Numbered from the stretch's first letter, positions 18,766 through 26,872 are shown. The stretch: DNA of 34,711 nt from an uncultured Caryophanales bacterium (GCA_947164795.1 CAMUXV010000008.1:1-34711); one strand, 5' to 3'. The notes: generated by a model from the sequence alone, not told the origin. A program made the numbers and translations.

Positions 18766-18782
18766 AAAATCAGACTGATTTT
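18766..18782. repeat. Palindrome AAAATCAG-A-CTGATTTT near the islet right end
   Basis: Perfect 8-bp arms; AAAATCAG also directly abuts the left core at 14880-14887. Confidence 0.6.
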
Positions 18783-18811
18783 TTTAAAATCGATTCGAAA
18801 ATTTAAAAACT

Positions 18812-18851
18812 CTTAGGAGGCAGTCGCTCTATCCTACTGAGCTACGAGGAC
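18812..18851 (-). pseudogene. 5' half of split tRNA-Arg(CCT)
   Basis: Minus strand GTCCTCGTAGCTCAGTAGGATAGAGCGACTGCCTCCTAAG; ACTGC pairs perfectly with GCAGT of the 3' half. Confidence 0.9.
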
Positions 18852-18860
18852 ACACATATA

Positions 18861-18869
18861 ATTATATCA
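18861..18869 (-). promoter_or_regulatory. Extended -10 promoter of the split host tRNA-Arg, now reading into the islet
   Basis: Minus strand TGATATAAT, 9 nt upstream of G1 of the tRNA 5' half. Confidence 0.6.
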
Positions 18870-18873
18870 TACT

Positions 18874-19203
18874 TTATTTATTTTGATGAATAAAATTATA
18901 TATTTTATTACTATTTAAATAGAAATAATTAGTATCTTTTAAGATATATTTATAATAATCATCTTCTTTTTCGATATCAATAATATTACTTATATCTGTT
19001 TCAAATATTATTTCTTTATAATTAGGATTATTTATTACTCTACCTACTCTAAACGATTCTGTATCTTTAGGTATAGAAAGAATTATAAATCTTATATTAG
19101 TTATTATAATTGATACGTCTATATTATTATTACCTGTCTTTAATAAAATATCATTAAATATTTCTATTATTTGTTCATTATTCTTTAATTCAATATTATA
19201 CAT
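18874..19203 (-). CDS. Hypothetical protein
   Basis: 109-aa ORF; no motif recognised. Confidence 0.6.
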   Translation of the reverse strand: MYNIELKNNEQIIEIFNDILLKTGNNNIDVSIIITNIRFIILSIPKDTESFRVGRVINNPNYKEIIFETDISNIIDIEKEDDYYKYILKDTNYFYLNSNKIYNFIHQNK

Positions 19204-19212
19204 ATCTTATCC

Positions 19213-19941
19213 TTATAAAACATATTTAGTTAGTATAAAGTAGATAGCCGCTGCTATTACAATAAGTCCAAATATTAAGAATATAATTTTTAATATATTA
19301 CTAGATGTATCATCCTCTAATAAAGTATCATCATCGTCTTCGTCAAAATCTTTCTTAGTAAAATTAAATGAACCACTGTAGAAGGTTTCTCCATCTTTTA
19401 TCTTTTTAATCATTGTGACTTCATCTTTAACTATTGGATCAGTAACAACAGTATTATCATTTCCTTTTAAATCTACTAGTAAATCTAGTGGCAATGAGTC
19501 TTCACTTACTTTTTCTTTTTTATCAGTTTCCATATTAGATAATTCAATTGCGTCATCATGATATGGTATTTTTTCCTCCTCTAAATTTGTTAAAAAATTA
19601 TGGTATATTTTTTTCTCATTGGTAACTTCATTACTTCTATTTATTTCATTCTTAGCATTTTCCAGTAGTACATTTATGTCATACACTCTTTTTTCTTCTC
19701 TTTTTACTATAGGTTCTTCTTCTTTTACTATTTCTTTTTCTTTATTTTTACGATATTCATCTCTACTATAAATTATTTTCTTTAGTCCATCTAAGTCTAT
19801 CTCGTTTGAGTTATCAGGAACTGGTAAGTTTTCCAAATCAGATATTTCTTTGGATATATCTTTGTATAGTTCTTGATTCTTCTTTGCTCTTTCAAAAGTA
19901 CTGAGATCTTTTTCGTAATATTTTTCCATTCTACTTTCCAT
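19213..19941 (-). CDS. Hypothetical protein with acidic cytoplasmic region and single C-terminal TM helix (tail-anchored)
   Basis: C-terminus ILKIIFLIFGLIVIAAAIYFILTKYVL. Confidence 0.65.
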   Translation of the reverse strand: MESRMEKYYEKDLSTFERAKKNQELYKDISKEISDLENLPVPDNSNEIDLDGLKKIIYSRDEYRKNKEKEIVKEEEPIVKREEKRVYDINVLLENAKNEINRSNEVTNEKKIYHNFLTNLEEEKIPYHDDAIELSNMETDKKEKVSEDSLPLDLLVDLKGNDNTVVTDPIVKDEVTMIKKIKDGETFYSGSFNFTKKDFDEDDDDTLLEDDTSSNILKIIFLIFGLIVIAAAIYFILTKYVL

Positions 19942-20004
19942 AATACCACTACCTCTATCTTTAAATATATAATAACATATTTTTTATTCAAATAAAAGAA
20001 TATA

Positions 20005-20033
20005 TTGCATTTTTTACATATTTTTTGTATAAT
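20005..20033 (+). promoter_or_regulatory. Sigma-A-like promoter of the ferredoxin gene
   Basis: TTGCAT - 17 nt - TATAAT. Confidence 0.6.
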
Positions 20034-20052
20034 TTTTTTATGAGAGGAAGGT

Positions 20053-20247
20053 ATGAATATGAAATTAAAAGTTAATAAAGATAAATGTATTGGATGTGGA
20101 CAATGTGTAAGTATTTGTGATAAAGTATTTGATTTTGATGATGATAATTTGGCTAAAGTAATAGTAGATTCAGTTCCAGAAGATTTAGAAGAAGATAGTA
20201 ATACTGCTAAAGAAGCTTGCCCTACTGGTGCCATTGAAGAAGAGTAA
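20053..20247 (+). CDS. 4Fe-4S ferredoxin
   Basis: CIGCGQCVSIC...CPTGAIEEE. Confidence 0.92.
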   Translation: MNMKLKVNKDKCIGCGQCVSICDKVFDFDDDNLAKVIVDSVPEDLEEDSNTAKEACPTGAIEEE

Positions 20248-20260
20248 TCTTCTTTTTTTC

Positions 20261-20289
20261 TTGACTTATATAAAAGATACTGGTATAAT
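20261..20289 (+). promoter_or_regulatory. Sigma-A-like promoter of the 20320 gene
   Basis: TTGACT - 17 nt - TATAAT with TGG extended -10. Confidence 0.7.
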
Positions 20290-20319
20290 ATCTAACGTTT
20301 TGAAGGGGGAATAACATTA

Positions 20320-21195
20320 ATGAAATATAAATATTATAATGATTGGGAATATAAAAGAGCAATAACTATTGCTTCGACTGACCCTTATAGAGGTGCTATT
20401 GAATTAAAAGAGTATTTAGAAAAATATCCTCTAGACTACACTACTTACCCATATTATATCTCAGTTTTGATAGTGATCGGGCAATTTGATACTGCTAGAG
20501 AAAATTTAGACTATATCCAAACGATTCTTGAAAGTGGTGTTTATAAAAATGATGAAAAGAGAAATGATATTTTAAAATATTCAATACTATATTCTAAATT
20601 TAAACTTCTTTGTTGCGAAGAAAAATATAAAGAAGCATATGACCTTTATGTAGCCAATGCTAAAATTATTGATAACTACGATGTTAACAAAATTGTTTAT
20701 TTCCTCAAAATTAAGCTTGGCCTATTCGAAGATAATATTGAAGAAAGAGCTTATTTACCATATTTTTATAGGCAAGTAATCGATTATCAAGAAAGTGATT
20801 TTTTACATCATGCTAAAAAACATTGTAAAGATACACTTTATGGTGATGATGAAGCAGAATCCGAATTTGTGTCTGGTTTTCCAATTGAAGATGTTGTATC
20901 TGAAATAAAAAAATATATTCCATCAAATAGAAAATTATATCATGGATTTGTTGATAATACTTATTTCTTCAAATATGATAATTGTGGTTCTTGTGATAAG
21001 AAAATGATTAATTATATTAAAGTAATTACCTTCAATGATAGTAATAGAATTATTACCATGTATCCATATTTAAATGGTGAAAGATTCTCTTATGTTGATT
21101 TAAATTATATGAAAGTTGAAGATTCACCTAAAGTTAGAAGACGTAGTCAAATAGATAAGTTTAATGATAGATTAATGAAATCAAAAAAGTACTAG
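20320..21195 (+). CDS. Hypothetical protein, possibly TPR-like helical N-terminus
   Basis: 291-aa ORF with promoter and terminator; helical repeats suggested by sequence only. Confidence 0.6.
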   Translation: MKYKYYNDWEYKRAITIASTDPYRGAIELKEYLEKYPLDYTTYPYYISVLIVIGQFDTARENLDYIQTILESGVYKNDEKRNDILKYSILYSKFKLLCCEEKYKEAYDLYVANAKIIDNYDVNKIVYFLKIKLGLFEDNIEERAYLPYFYRQVIDYQESDFLHHAKKHCKDTLYGDDEAESEFVSGFPIEDVVSEIKKYIPSNRKLYHGFVDNTYFFKYDNCGSCDKKMINYIKVITFNDSNRIITMYPYLNGERFSYVDLNYMKVEDSPKVRRRSQIDKFNDRLMKSKKY

Positions 21196-21247
21196 TTATT
21201 TCTAGTACTTTTTTCTTTATATAAACATATAATTAATTGGTGATAAT

Positions 21248-21853
21248 ATGGAATATGAAATAATAAATCTTTCCTATAATAGTTTAGAACCAGTAATTGA
21301 TGATAAGACACTTGACTTACATTATAATGGTCATTATAAGAATTATACGGATAAATTAAATAAGTTACTTAAAGAAAGCAGTTATGATTATAGATATTCT
21401 CCTGAAGAACTTGCAATGAATATTAATAATTTCCCTTTTAAAAATAATAGTGATCTTTTATTTAATTTAGGAGGATATTTAAATCATAGTTTATACTTTG
21501 ATCATTTAATCGATAGTAAAGTATTAGTTCCTGAAGGATTAGCAAAAGAACTTAATAAGTATTTTGGTTCTTTTGATAACTTTAAGAATGAATTTATTAA
21601 TATGGCATTAGAACTTAAAGGAAGCGGATGGACTTTCTTAGTACTAGATAAGAATAATAAACTTAGAATTATTAATCTTCCAAATCAAGATAGTCCCTAT
21701 TTCTACGGATTTATTCCACTTATGGGTATTGATATGTGGGAACACGCTTATTATATAAAGTATAATTTAGATAAGAAAAAATACTTAGAGAATATTTTTA
21801 ATATTATTGATTTTAATAAAGTATACAGAAATTTTCTAAATGCAAAAAGATAG
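21248..21853 (+). CDS. Superoxide dismutase, Fe/Mn family (divergent)
   Basis: Putative metal ligands: H in LHYNGHYKNY, H in GGYLNHSLYF, D and H in DMWEHAYY. Confidence 0.88.
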   Translation: MEYEIINLSYNSLEPVIDDKTLDLHYNGHYKNYTDKLNKLLKESSYDYRYSPEELAMNINNFPFKNNSDLLFNLGGYLNHSLYFDHLIDSKVLVPEGLAKELNKYFGSFDNFKNEFINMALELKGSGWTFLVLDKNNKLRIINLPNQDSPYFYGFIPLMGIDMWEHAYYIKYNLDKKKYLENIFNIIDFNKVYRNFLNAKR

Positions 21854-21874
21854 TGAATAATCACTATCTTTTTA
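21845..21874. terminator. Bidirectional terminator between SOD and SDR
   Basis: AAAAAGATAGTGA-ATAA-TCACTATCTTTTT. Confidence 0.75.
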
Positions 21875-22795
21875 TCCCATTACTTGTCCGCCATTGACAT
21901 GAAGTGTTTCGCCGGTTACATAACTTGAATCATTTGATGCTAAATAAACAAAAGTTGGTGCTAGTTCATATGGCATTGCACCTCTTGCCATCGCGGCATC
22001 AGAACCAAGAGATGGTATTTTCTCTGCTACCCAGCATGCTGGCTGAAGTGGCGTCCAGAAGTACCCTGGTGCTATAGCATTTACTCTTATATTTTTTAAT
22101 GCTAAGTTTCGTGCTAAACTTCTAGTAAAACCGATAATAGCAGCTTTCGTTGTGACATAGTCAATTAGTTGTGGTTCGCCATAAAAAGCTGTTACTGATG
22201 ATAAATTTATAATAGAAGAGCCGCTTTTCATATAAGGTAATGCTTCTTTAGTTAAATAGAACATTCCGTAGACATTTACTTTCATTGTCCAATCGAATTG
22301 ATTGTCAGGGATATCTTCTAAATAATCTTTTTGATATTGTACTCCAGCATTATTTACTAAAACATCTATTTTACCATATTTATTTAATGTTTTATTTACG
22401 ACTTCTCTGCAGAATTTATGACTAGTTATATCTCCTCTTATAAGAAGGCATTCTCCTCCTAACTTTTCAATATAGTTCTTAGTATCATTGGCATCTTTAT
22501 CTTCATTTAGATAAACTATTACTACTTTAGCTCCCTCTTTAACAAAGGCAATACTACATGCACGACCTAGTCCACTATCACCTCCGGTTATAATAGCTAC
22601 TTTTCCTTTTAATTTACCACTACCTTTATAATTTGGATTATCAAATATTGGTAGTGGTTTCATAACATATTCCATACCAGGTTGAACATCTTGCGATTGT
22701 TCTGGTGCTAATATATTATAAACAGTACTTTTTACCCCTACTTTATTATCATAATATTTATAATAATTATTTCCATATTTATAATCAAAATCCAT
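21872..22795 (-). CDS. SDR-family oxidoreductase (general-stress-protein-like)
   Basis: KVAIITGGDSGLGRACSIAF, NNAGVQYQ, IDYVTTKAAIIGFTRSLA, APGYFWTPLQ. Confidence 0.9.
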   Translation of the reverse strand: MDFDYKYGNNYYKYYDNKVGVKSTVYNILAPEQSQDVQPGMEYVMKPLPIFDNPNYKGSGKLKGKVAIITGGDSGLGRACSIAFVKEGAKVVIVYLNEDKDANDTKNYIEKLGGECLLIRGDITSHKFCREVVNKTLNKYGKIDVLVNNAGVQYQKDYLEDIPDNQFDWTMKVNVYGMFYLTKEALPYMKSGSSIINLSSVTAFYGEPQLIDYVTTKAAIIGFTRSLARNLALKNIRVNAIAPGYFWTPLQPACWVAEKIPSLGSDAAMARGAMPYELAPTFVYLASNDSSYVTGETLHVNGGQVMG

Positions 22796-22822
22796 ATATT
22801 TCCTCCTAGGATAATATATGGA
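22791..22822 (-). promoter_or_regulatory. Start-codon/RBS-occluding hairpin of the SDR gene
   Basis: Minus strand TCCATATATT-ATCCTAGGAGGA-AATATATGGA: perfect 10-bp stem including the ATG, with the Shine-Dalgarno in the loop. Confidence 0.55.
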
Positions 22823-22840
22823 TATATGTTTATTTGGTGA

Positions 22841-23920
22841 TTATTTTTTTCTTTTTCTTAAGACATTAAAATATGAAACAATAAATTTCTTAATCATTTC
22901 AGTCATAGTTTTCTTTTCTTCTTCAGATAATGTTTTATATTTTTTTAGTATTTTAGGTACAGTTGCAGTGAGGGAAGATATTATTTCACTAAAAGAATCA
23001 ACTCCCGAACCATTAAATAGTTCAAATATCGAATCAATAAATATTTCTCTTTGATTTCTTGTTGTATTTTTAAGCCATTCTATTACAGTGTTATTTATAT
23101 ATTCACTTATTTTAGTATTACTATCTACTTTTACAAATTCATTTTTAAAGACATGCCATGAATAAATATCATGCTGTAATATTCCTTTTTGATTACTTTC
23201 ACAGATAGTTATCTTTTCTTTATGATTTAAAAGTCTTCCAATTATTGATTCTTGAGGAATATATGTCTCCATTTTACTTATTATTTCATCATCTTGATAT
23301 TTATCTAATATGATATTATTTAAGCCTGGTCCATCGAAGTTATCAACTTTTATTATTTTATTTTTAGTAGATTTACTTGCTAACATAGAGGAATAGATAG
23401 CAATATTTCCTCCTTTAGAATGGCCTCCTACCCTTAATTTTTTATTAGGATATTTTTTTGATATGTTTTCTAAATATTCAAGTCCAGTTATCTGACATGG
23501 TACATTTTCCATAAATGCCATATTACAGTCTTCTTTCCAACCATTTATTGTTTTATCAGTACCTAGATATGATACATATAATTCATTATTAGGTAAATGG
23601 ATAGTTACTCCTCCAAACTGTTTTTCCGTTTCTTTATCATCTAGTTTTTGATAATCTGTTATTAATAAATCTTTAAATCTAGAAGAATCACCAATATATG
23701 TTGCTAGTTCTTTATCTCCATTATAAAGAAAATCTTCTTCTTTTAATTCTATTAATCTTTTAGATAATGTTTCGATTGTTTCTTCTTCTTTTATATTTAC
23801 TTTATCTAAAGGTAAATAAGAGAATCTAGCAAGAACTAGACTATCCACTTCACTTAATGGATGCTCTTTTGATATTGAAATATCTCCTCTCCATAATAAA
23901 TAATCATGTACATTTGTCAT
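22841..23920 (-). CDS. DUF2974 (Mbeg1-like) alpha/beta-hydrolase-like protein
   Basis: VGGHSKGGNIAIYSSM lipase-type elbow; overall family pattern. Confidence 0.8.
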   Translation of the reverse strand: MTNVHDYLLWRGDISISKEHPLSEVDSLVLARFSYLPLDKVNIKEEETIETLSKRLIELKEEDFLYNGDKELATYIGDSSRFKDLLITDYQKLDDKETEKQFGGVTIHLPNNELYVSYLGTDKTINGWKEDCNMAFMENVPCQITGLEYLENISKKYPNKKLRVGGHSKGGNIAIYSSMLASKSTKNKIIKVDNFDGPGLNNIILDKYQDDEIISKMETYIPQESIIGRLLNHKEKITICESNQKGILQHDIYSWHVFKNEFVKVDSNTKISEYINNTVIEWLKNTTRNQREIFIDSIFELFNGSGVDSFSEIISSLTATVPKILKKYKTLSEEEKKTMTEMIKKFIVSYFNVLRKRKK

Positions 23921-23988
23921 TATTTGTCACCAACCTTATATATTTATTATAGTTTTTTATTATTAAAAAAGCAACCGATAAAAGAAAA

Positions 23989-24008
23989 GAAACTAGGTAA
24001 CTAGTTTC
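23989..24008 (-). terminator. Terminator of the CotF-like pair
   Basis: GAAACTAG-GTAA/TTAC-CTAGTTTC hairpin followed by a T-rich minus-strand tract. Confidence 0.6.
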
Positions 24009-24249
24009 CACTTTGTACTTTATTTAATGTTTTTGCTATTTCTGATACTTCAGTATTATTTACTGGATACCATCCATAAGATACCATTTTATTGTAGGTG
24101 TCTTCTTGACTCGTTAATATATCATTTAGATTTTCTTTTAAGGCAACTCTGACATCATTATTAGAACTTTCTAGAGTACCATGAACATATACCTCAACAG
24201 TACTTTTTAGGATTAATAAATAATTATTCATTCTTAGTTCATCATTCAT
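24001..24249 (-). CDS. CotF-family spore-coat-like protein
   Basis: LNDILTSQEDTYNKMVSYGWYPV resembles the C-terminal part of coat F proteins. Confidence 0.6.
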   Translation of the reverse strand: MNDELRMNNYLLILKSTVEVYVHGTLESSNNDVRVALKENLNDILTSQEDTYNKMVSYGWYPVNNTEVSEIAKTLNKVQSGN

Positions 24250-24433
24250 TAGACTTTACCTCCAATAGGCTTAATAATTTTTGCTTCATAGTGTTATGTT
24301 TTTCTATTTCACTATTCATAAATGTAACAAGGTTTTCTTCTTCCATATTTTTTACTAAATCTTCACAAATTTTAATGATATTTTTTTCATGCTCTATGGC
24401 ATCTTCGACATAAGCTAATTCTTTTTGTGTCAT
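24242..24433 (-). CDS. Small CotF N-terminal-like/ferritin-like helical protein
   Basis: MTQKELAYVEDAIEHEKNIIKICEDL; overlaps the start of the CotF-like ORF. Confidence 0.5.
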   Translation of the reverse strand: MTQKELAYVEDAIEHEKNIIKICEDLVKNMEEENLVTFMNSEIEKHNTMKQKLLSLLEVKSNE

Positions 24434-24523
24434 TATCTTTCCTCCTTGTTATTATTATGAACTATTATTTTATTTTTTAAACAATAAATAAGTAAAAAGA
24501 GTAAATCTTTTTTTATTTACTCT

Positions 24524-26260
24524 TTATTCCTCTACCAATACTCCTATTCCACTAAACTGATTTTGTCCTGCAGTTATAGTAAATTCATTATTTGTTGGAC
24601 TACCTTGTGGCATGCTCCCTCCAGGCATTTGCATATTGTTATCACCACTTGGTTTCTCTGGCGGTGTACCATTATCATTCATGTTAGGTGGAGTCATATT
24701 TTTTTCACCATCTGTTTTTTCTGGAGGAGTACCATGAACATTCATATCTGGTGCTTGGCCTCCATTCATTCCCATACCACCTTGAATAGTATTCGATGAG
24801 CAACCTAACTGAACACCTTTGATATAACTTGTTATATTAGTATATAATCTATTTGTTTCTTCACCAGTTATATCTCCATCCTTATATAAATAGTAAGTAC
24901 CTTCTTTTAGAGATGATGAACTATATATTAAATTACTATATGTCCTATCTGTTTTATAGGCAAATACAGGATTATCATTTTCATCAAGTAATGTAATTAA
25001 TGTCTTTTCAGTAGGTTTCTCTTGGAATGAGAAGACTACAAAAGCTTTTTTTGAATCACTTGATATGGCATCTAACATATCACCAGTCGCTAGTACTGTT
25101 CCCCCATTTAAATATATTCCTTTTTCTGAATCTATTCCAGCATCTTGTCCAGGTTTAGCAAGTGCTATAATTGTTCCTCCATTTATTGTTAGTGTTCCAT
25201 TTGAATCAATAGCATCACCTTCTTCTGCCTCAAGAGAAACTACTGCTGTTAGAGAGTTTACATCTATTGTTAAAGTATTTCTAGCATATGTATTTTCACT
25301 TTTATCAGTAGTAGTATTTAAACAATCATCTTCAGCATAAACTGTATAATCACCAGTTCCACCCACAAACTCTAGATTACCTTTAGTTTCAATTCCCTCT
25401 TTATTCTTGCTTGTTACTTCTAAGTATCCTTCTCCTTCAAAATATAAATCGATATCTGATGAAATTACTCCTGATGCCTTATAGTAATAGTATGGATCAC
25501 CATCTGCCAAATCTTCATTATCCGCAGTTACCTTGGCAAATAGAATATTATCTATTTCATTAGAGGTATATATTCCATAATAATTTGTATATGTACTATA
25601 ATAAGTAGCTGTTTCTCCACTATATCTATTTGTATAGTTAGATAATTCATCACTACCAAGTAAACTTACTTTTTTTAGTTTTCCACCTTCAATATAGTTT
25701 TCAGTTCCTTTTACTGTTTTTATTGTTACTTTACTTCCAGTATAAGTTATATCTTTATTATATACATATATTGCAGGTGCTTTTTTTGAATCAGTATCTA
25801 ATTTTACGCCATTTAGAATAATATTAACATCTTTAGTTATTTTGTTTGTATCTAATGCTATCATACCACCTGTTAATTCTCCAGTAAAGGTAATATCTCC
25901 TTCAGTGTTAATGTTAATAGTGGTTATTTCAAGTGGTTTTACCTCAGTATTATTTCCCCCTTCAATAAAATCGTCTAAGTCGTATGTTTTATACATTCCT
26001 ACTCCATCAAATAAGAACTCTGTAACATAAACTTCATCTAAATTGTTATTTTGATAGTCATTATAAAATACATCAAATTCTTCCTTAGAATACACTTTTA
26101 ATTCTTTTTCTTCATTATCATTATAAGTTAAATTACTTAAATTAACATTTAATGTTTTTGAAGTAGTATCCATCTTTTTAACAATAATGAATACTCCAAA
26201 TCCTAATATTAATATTAATAATATAATCAATATTATTGTCAATATTTTTTTGTTTTTCAT
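24524..26260 (-). CDS. Membrane-anchored carbohydrate-binding-domain-like surface protein with Pro/Met/Gly-rich C-terminal repeats
   Basis: N-terminal signal anchor; beta-helix-like GDITFTGELTGGMIAL...NGTLTINGGTIIALAKPGQDAGIDSEKGIYLNGGTVLATG; tail repeats NVHGTPPEKTDGEKNMTPPNMNDNGTPPEKPSGDNNM. Confidence 0.7.
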   Translation of the reverse strand: MKNKKILTIILIILLILILGFGVFIIVKKMDTTSKTLNVNLSNLTYNDNEEKELKVYSKEEFDVFYNDYQNNNLDEVYVTEFLFDGVGMYKTYDLDDFIEGGNNTEVKPLEITTININTEGDITFTGELTGGMIALDTNKITKDVNIILNGVKLDTDSKKAPAIYVYNKDITYTGSKVTIKTVKGTENYIEGGKLKKVSLLGSDELSNYTNRYSGETATYYSTYTNYYGIYTSNEIDNILFAKVTADNEDLADGDPYYYYKASGVISSDIDLYFEGEGYLEVTSKNKEGIETKGNLEFVGGTGDYTVYAEDDCLNTTTDKSENTYARNTLTIDVNSLTAVVSLEAEEGDAIDSNGTLTINGGTIIALAKPGQDAGIDSEKGIYLNGGTVLATGDMLDAISSDSKKAFVVFSFQEKPTEKTLITLLDENDNPVFAYKTDRTYSNLIYSSSSLKEGTYYLYKDGDITGEETNRLYTNITSYIKGVQLGCSSNTIQGGMGMNGGQAPDMNVHGTPPEKTDGEKNMTPPNMNDNGTPPEKPSGDNNMQMPGGSMPQGSPTNNEFTITAGQNQFSGIGVLVEE

Positions 26261-26542
26261 TTTATCTATCTCCTTATGTTTATAATATAACATAATTTGT
26301 TTTAGATATGGAATATTTTTTTATTTGTAATTATAAATTTTACATATAAAATGTAAAATAATATTTTTTAGTTATTAATTATTTTATTTCTTCATTATCC
26401 GTGTATTATTTTTATTTTCATAATTTTTCTATTATTTATTAGTGCTTGTCATATATAAAAATAAACTGGGCGGTTTGAGAATGAGTTATGCAGGGTAAAT
26501 AAAAAAAGAAGCTTTTATATAAAAGCTTCCTATTTCTATATT

Positions 26543-26626
26543 TGGTGCGGGTGAAGGGACTTGAACCCCCACGGATGAACCACTAGATCCTAAGTCTAGC
26601 GCGTCTGCCAATTTCGCCACACCCGC
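26543..26626 (-). tRNA. tRNA-Leu(TAG)
   Basis: GCGGGTGTGGCGAAATTGGCAGACGCGCTAGACTTAGGATCTAG...GGTTCAAGTCCCTTCACCCGCACCA; loop CTTAGGA. Confidence 0.93.
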
Positions 26627-26639
26627 ATTAATAATTAAG

Positions 26640-26716
26640 TGGTGGACCCTGCAGGACTCGAACCTGCGACCGCCCGGTTATGAGCCGGATGCTCTAACCA
26701 ACTGAGCTAAGGGTCC
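26640..26716 (-). tRNA. tRNA with CAT anticodon, best fit tRNA-Ile2 (lysidine-type)
   Basis: GGACCCTTAGCTCAGTTGGTTAGAGCATCCGGCTCATAACCGGGCGGTCGCAGGTTCGAGTCCTGCAGGGTCCACCA; body resembles Firmicutes tRNA-Ile(CAU) rather than tRNA-Met. Confidence 0.85.
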
Positions 26717-26759
26717 GTTAGTAATCCACTCGTAATTGTTCTTTTTCAAGAACAAGTTA

Positions 26760-26788
26760 AGTATATCATTTTTAAACCTTAGTGTCAA
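26760..26788 (-). promoter_or_regulatory. Sigma-A-like promoter of the tRNA-Ile2/tRNA-Leu operon
   Basis: Minus strand TTGACA - 17 nt - TATACT with TGA extended -10. Confidence 0.75.
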
Positions 26789-26872
26789 CTAGAAAAAATA
26801 TGAAAATATTATTTTTTTACTAAAATATATGTTTATATTAAGTAAATATAAAAAATACTAGAATATTTTATT

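Larger units (their letters stand above)
14872..18819. mobile_element. Tyrosine-integrase genomic islet inserted in the tRNA-Arg(CCT) anticodon loop
   Basis: Bounded by direct 8-bp core CTTAGGAG (14872-14879 and 18812-18819); integrase next to one end; interrupts a tRNA gene whose halves are complementary. Confidence 0.9.

Noticed and set aside
14872-18819. Prophage
   Set aside because: No structural, packaging or replication genes; only integrase plus metabolic-type cargo in ~3.9 kb
19797-20234. 145-aa minus-strand ORF in the ORF track
   Set aside because: Antisense to the ferredoxin gene and overlapping the tail-anchored protein in another frame; no RBS or motif
24563-24799. 78-aa plus-strand ORF
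   Set aside because: Antisense to the repeat tail of the carbohydrate-binding protein; His/Trp-rich translation is a reverse-frame artefact
26640-26716. tRNA-Met from the CAT anticodon
   Set aside because: The body (GGACCC...GGCTCATAACC...GGGTCC) fits Firmicutes tRNA-Ile2 better; the final call needs tRNAscan-SE isotype models
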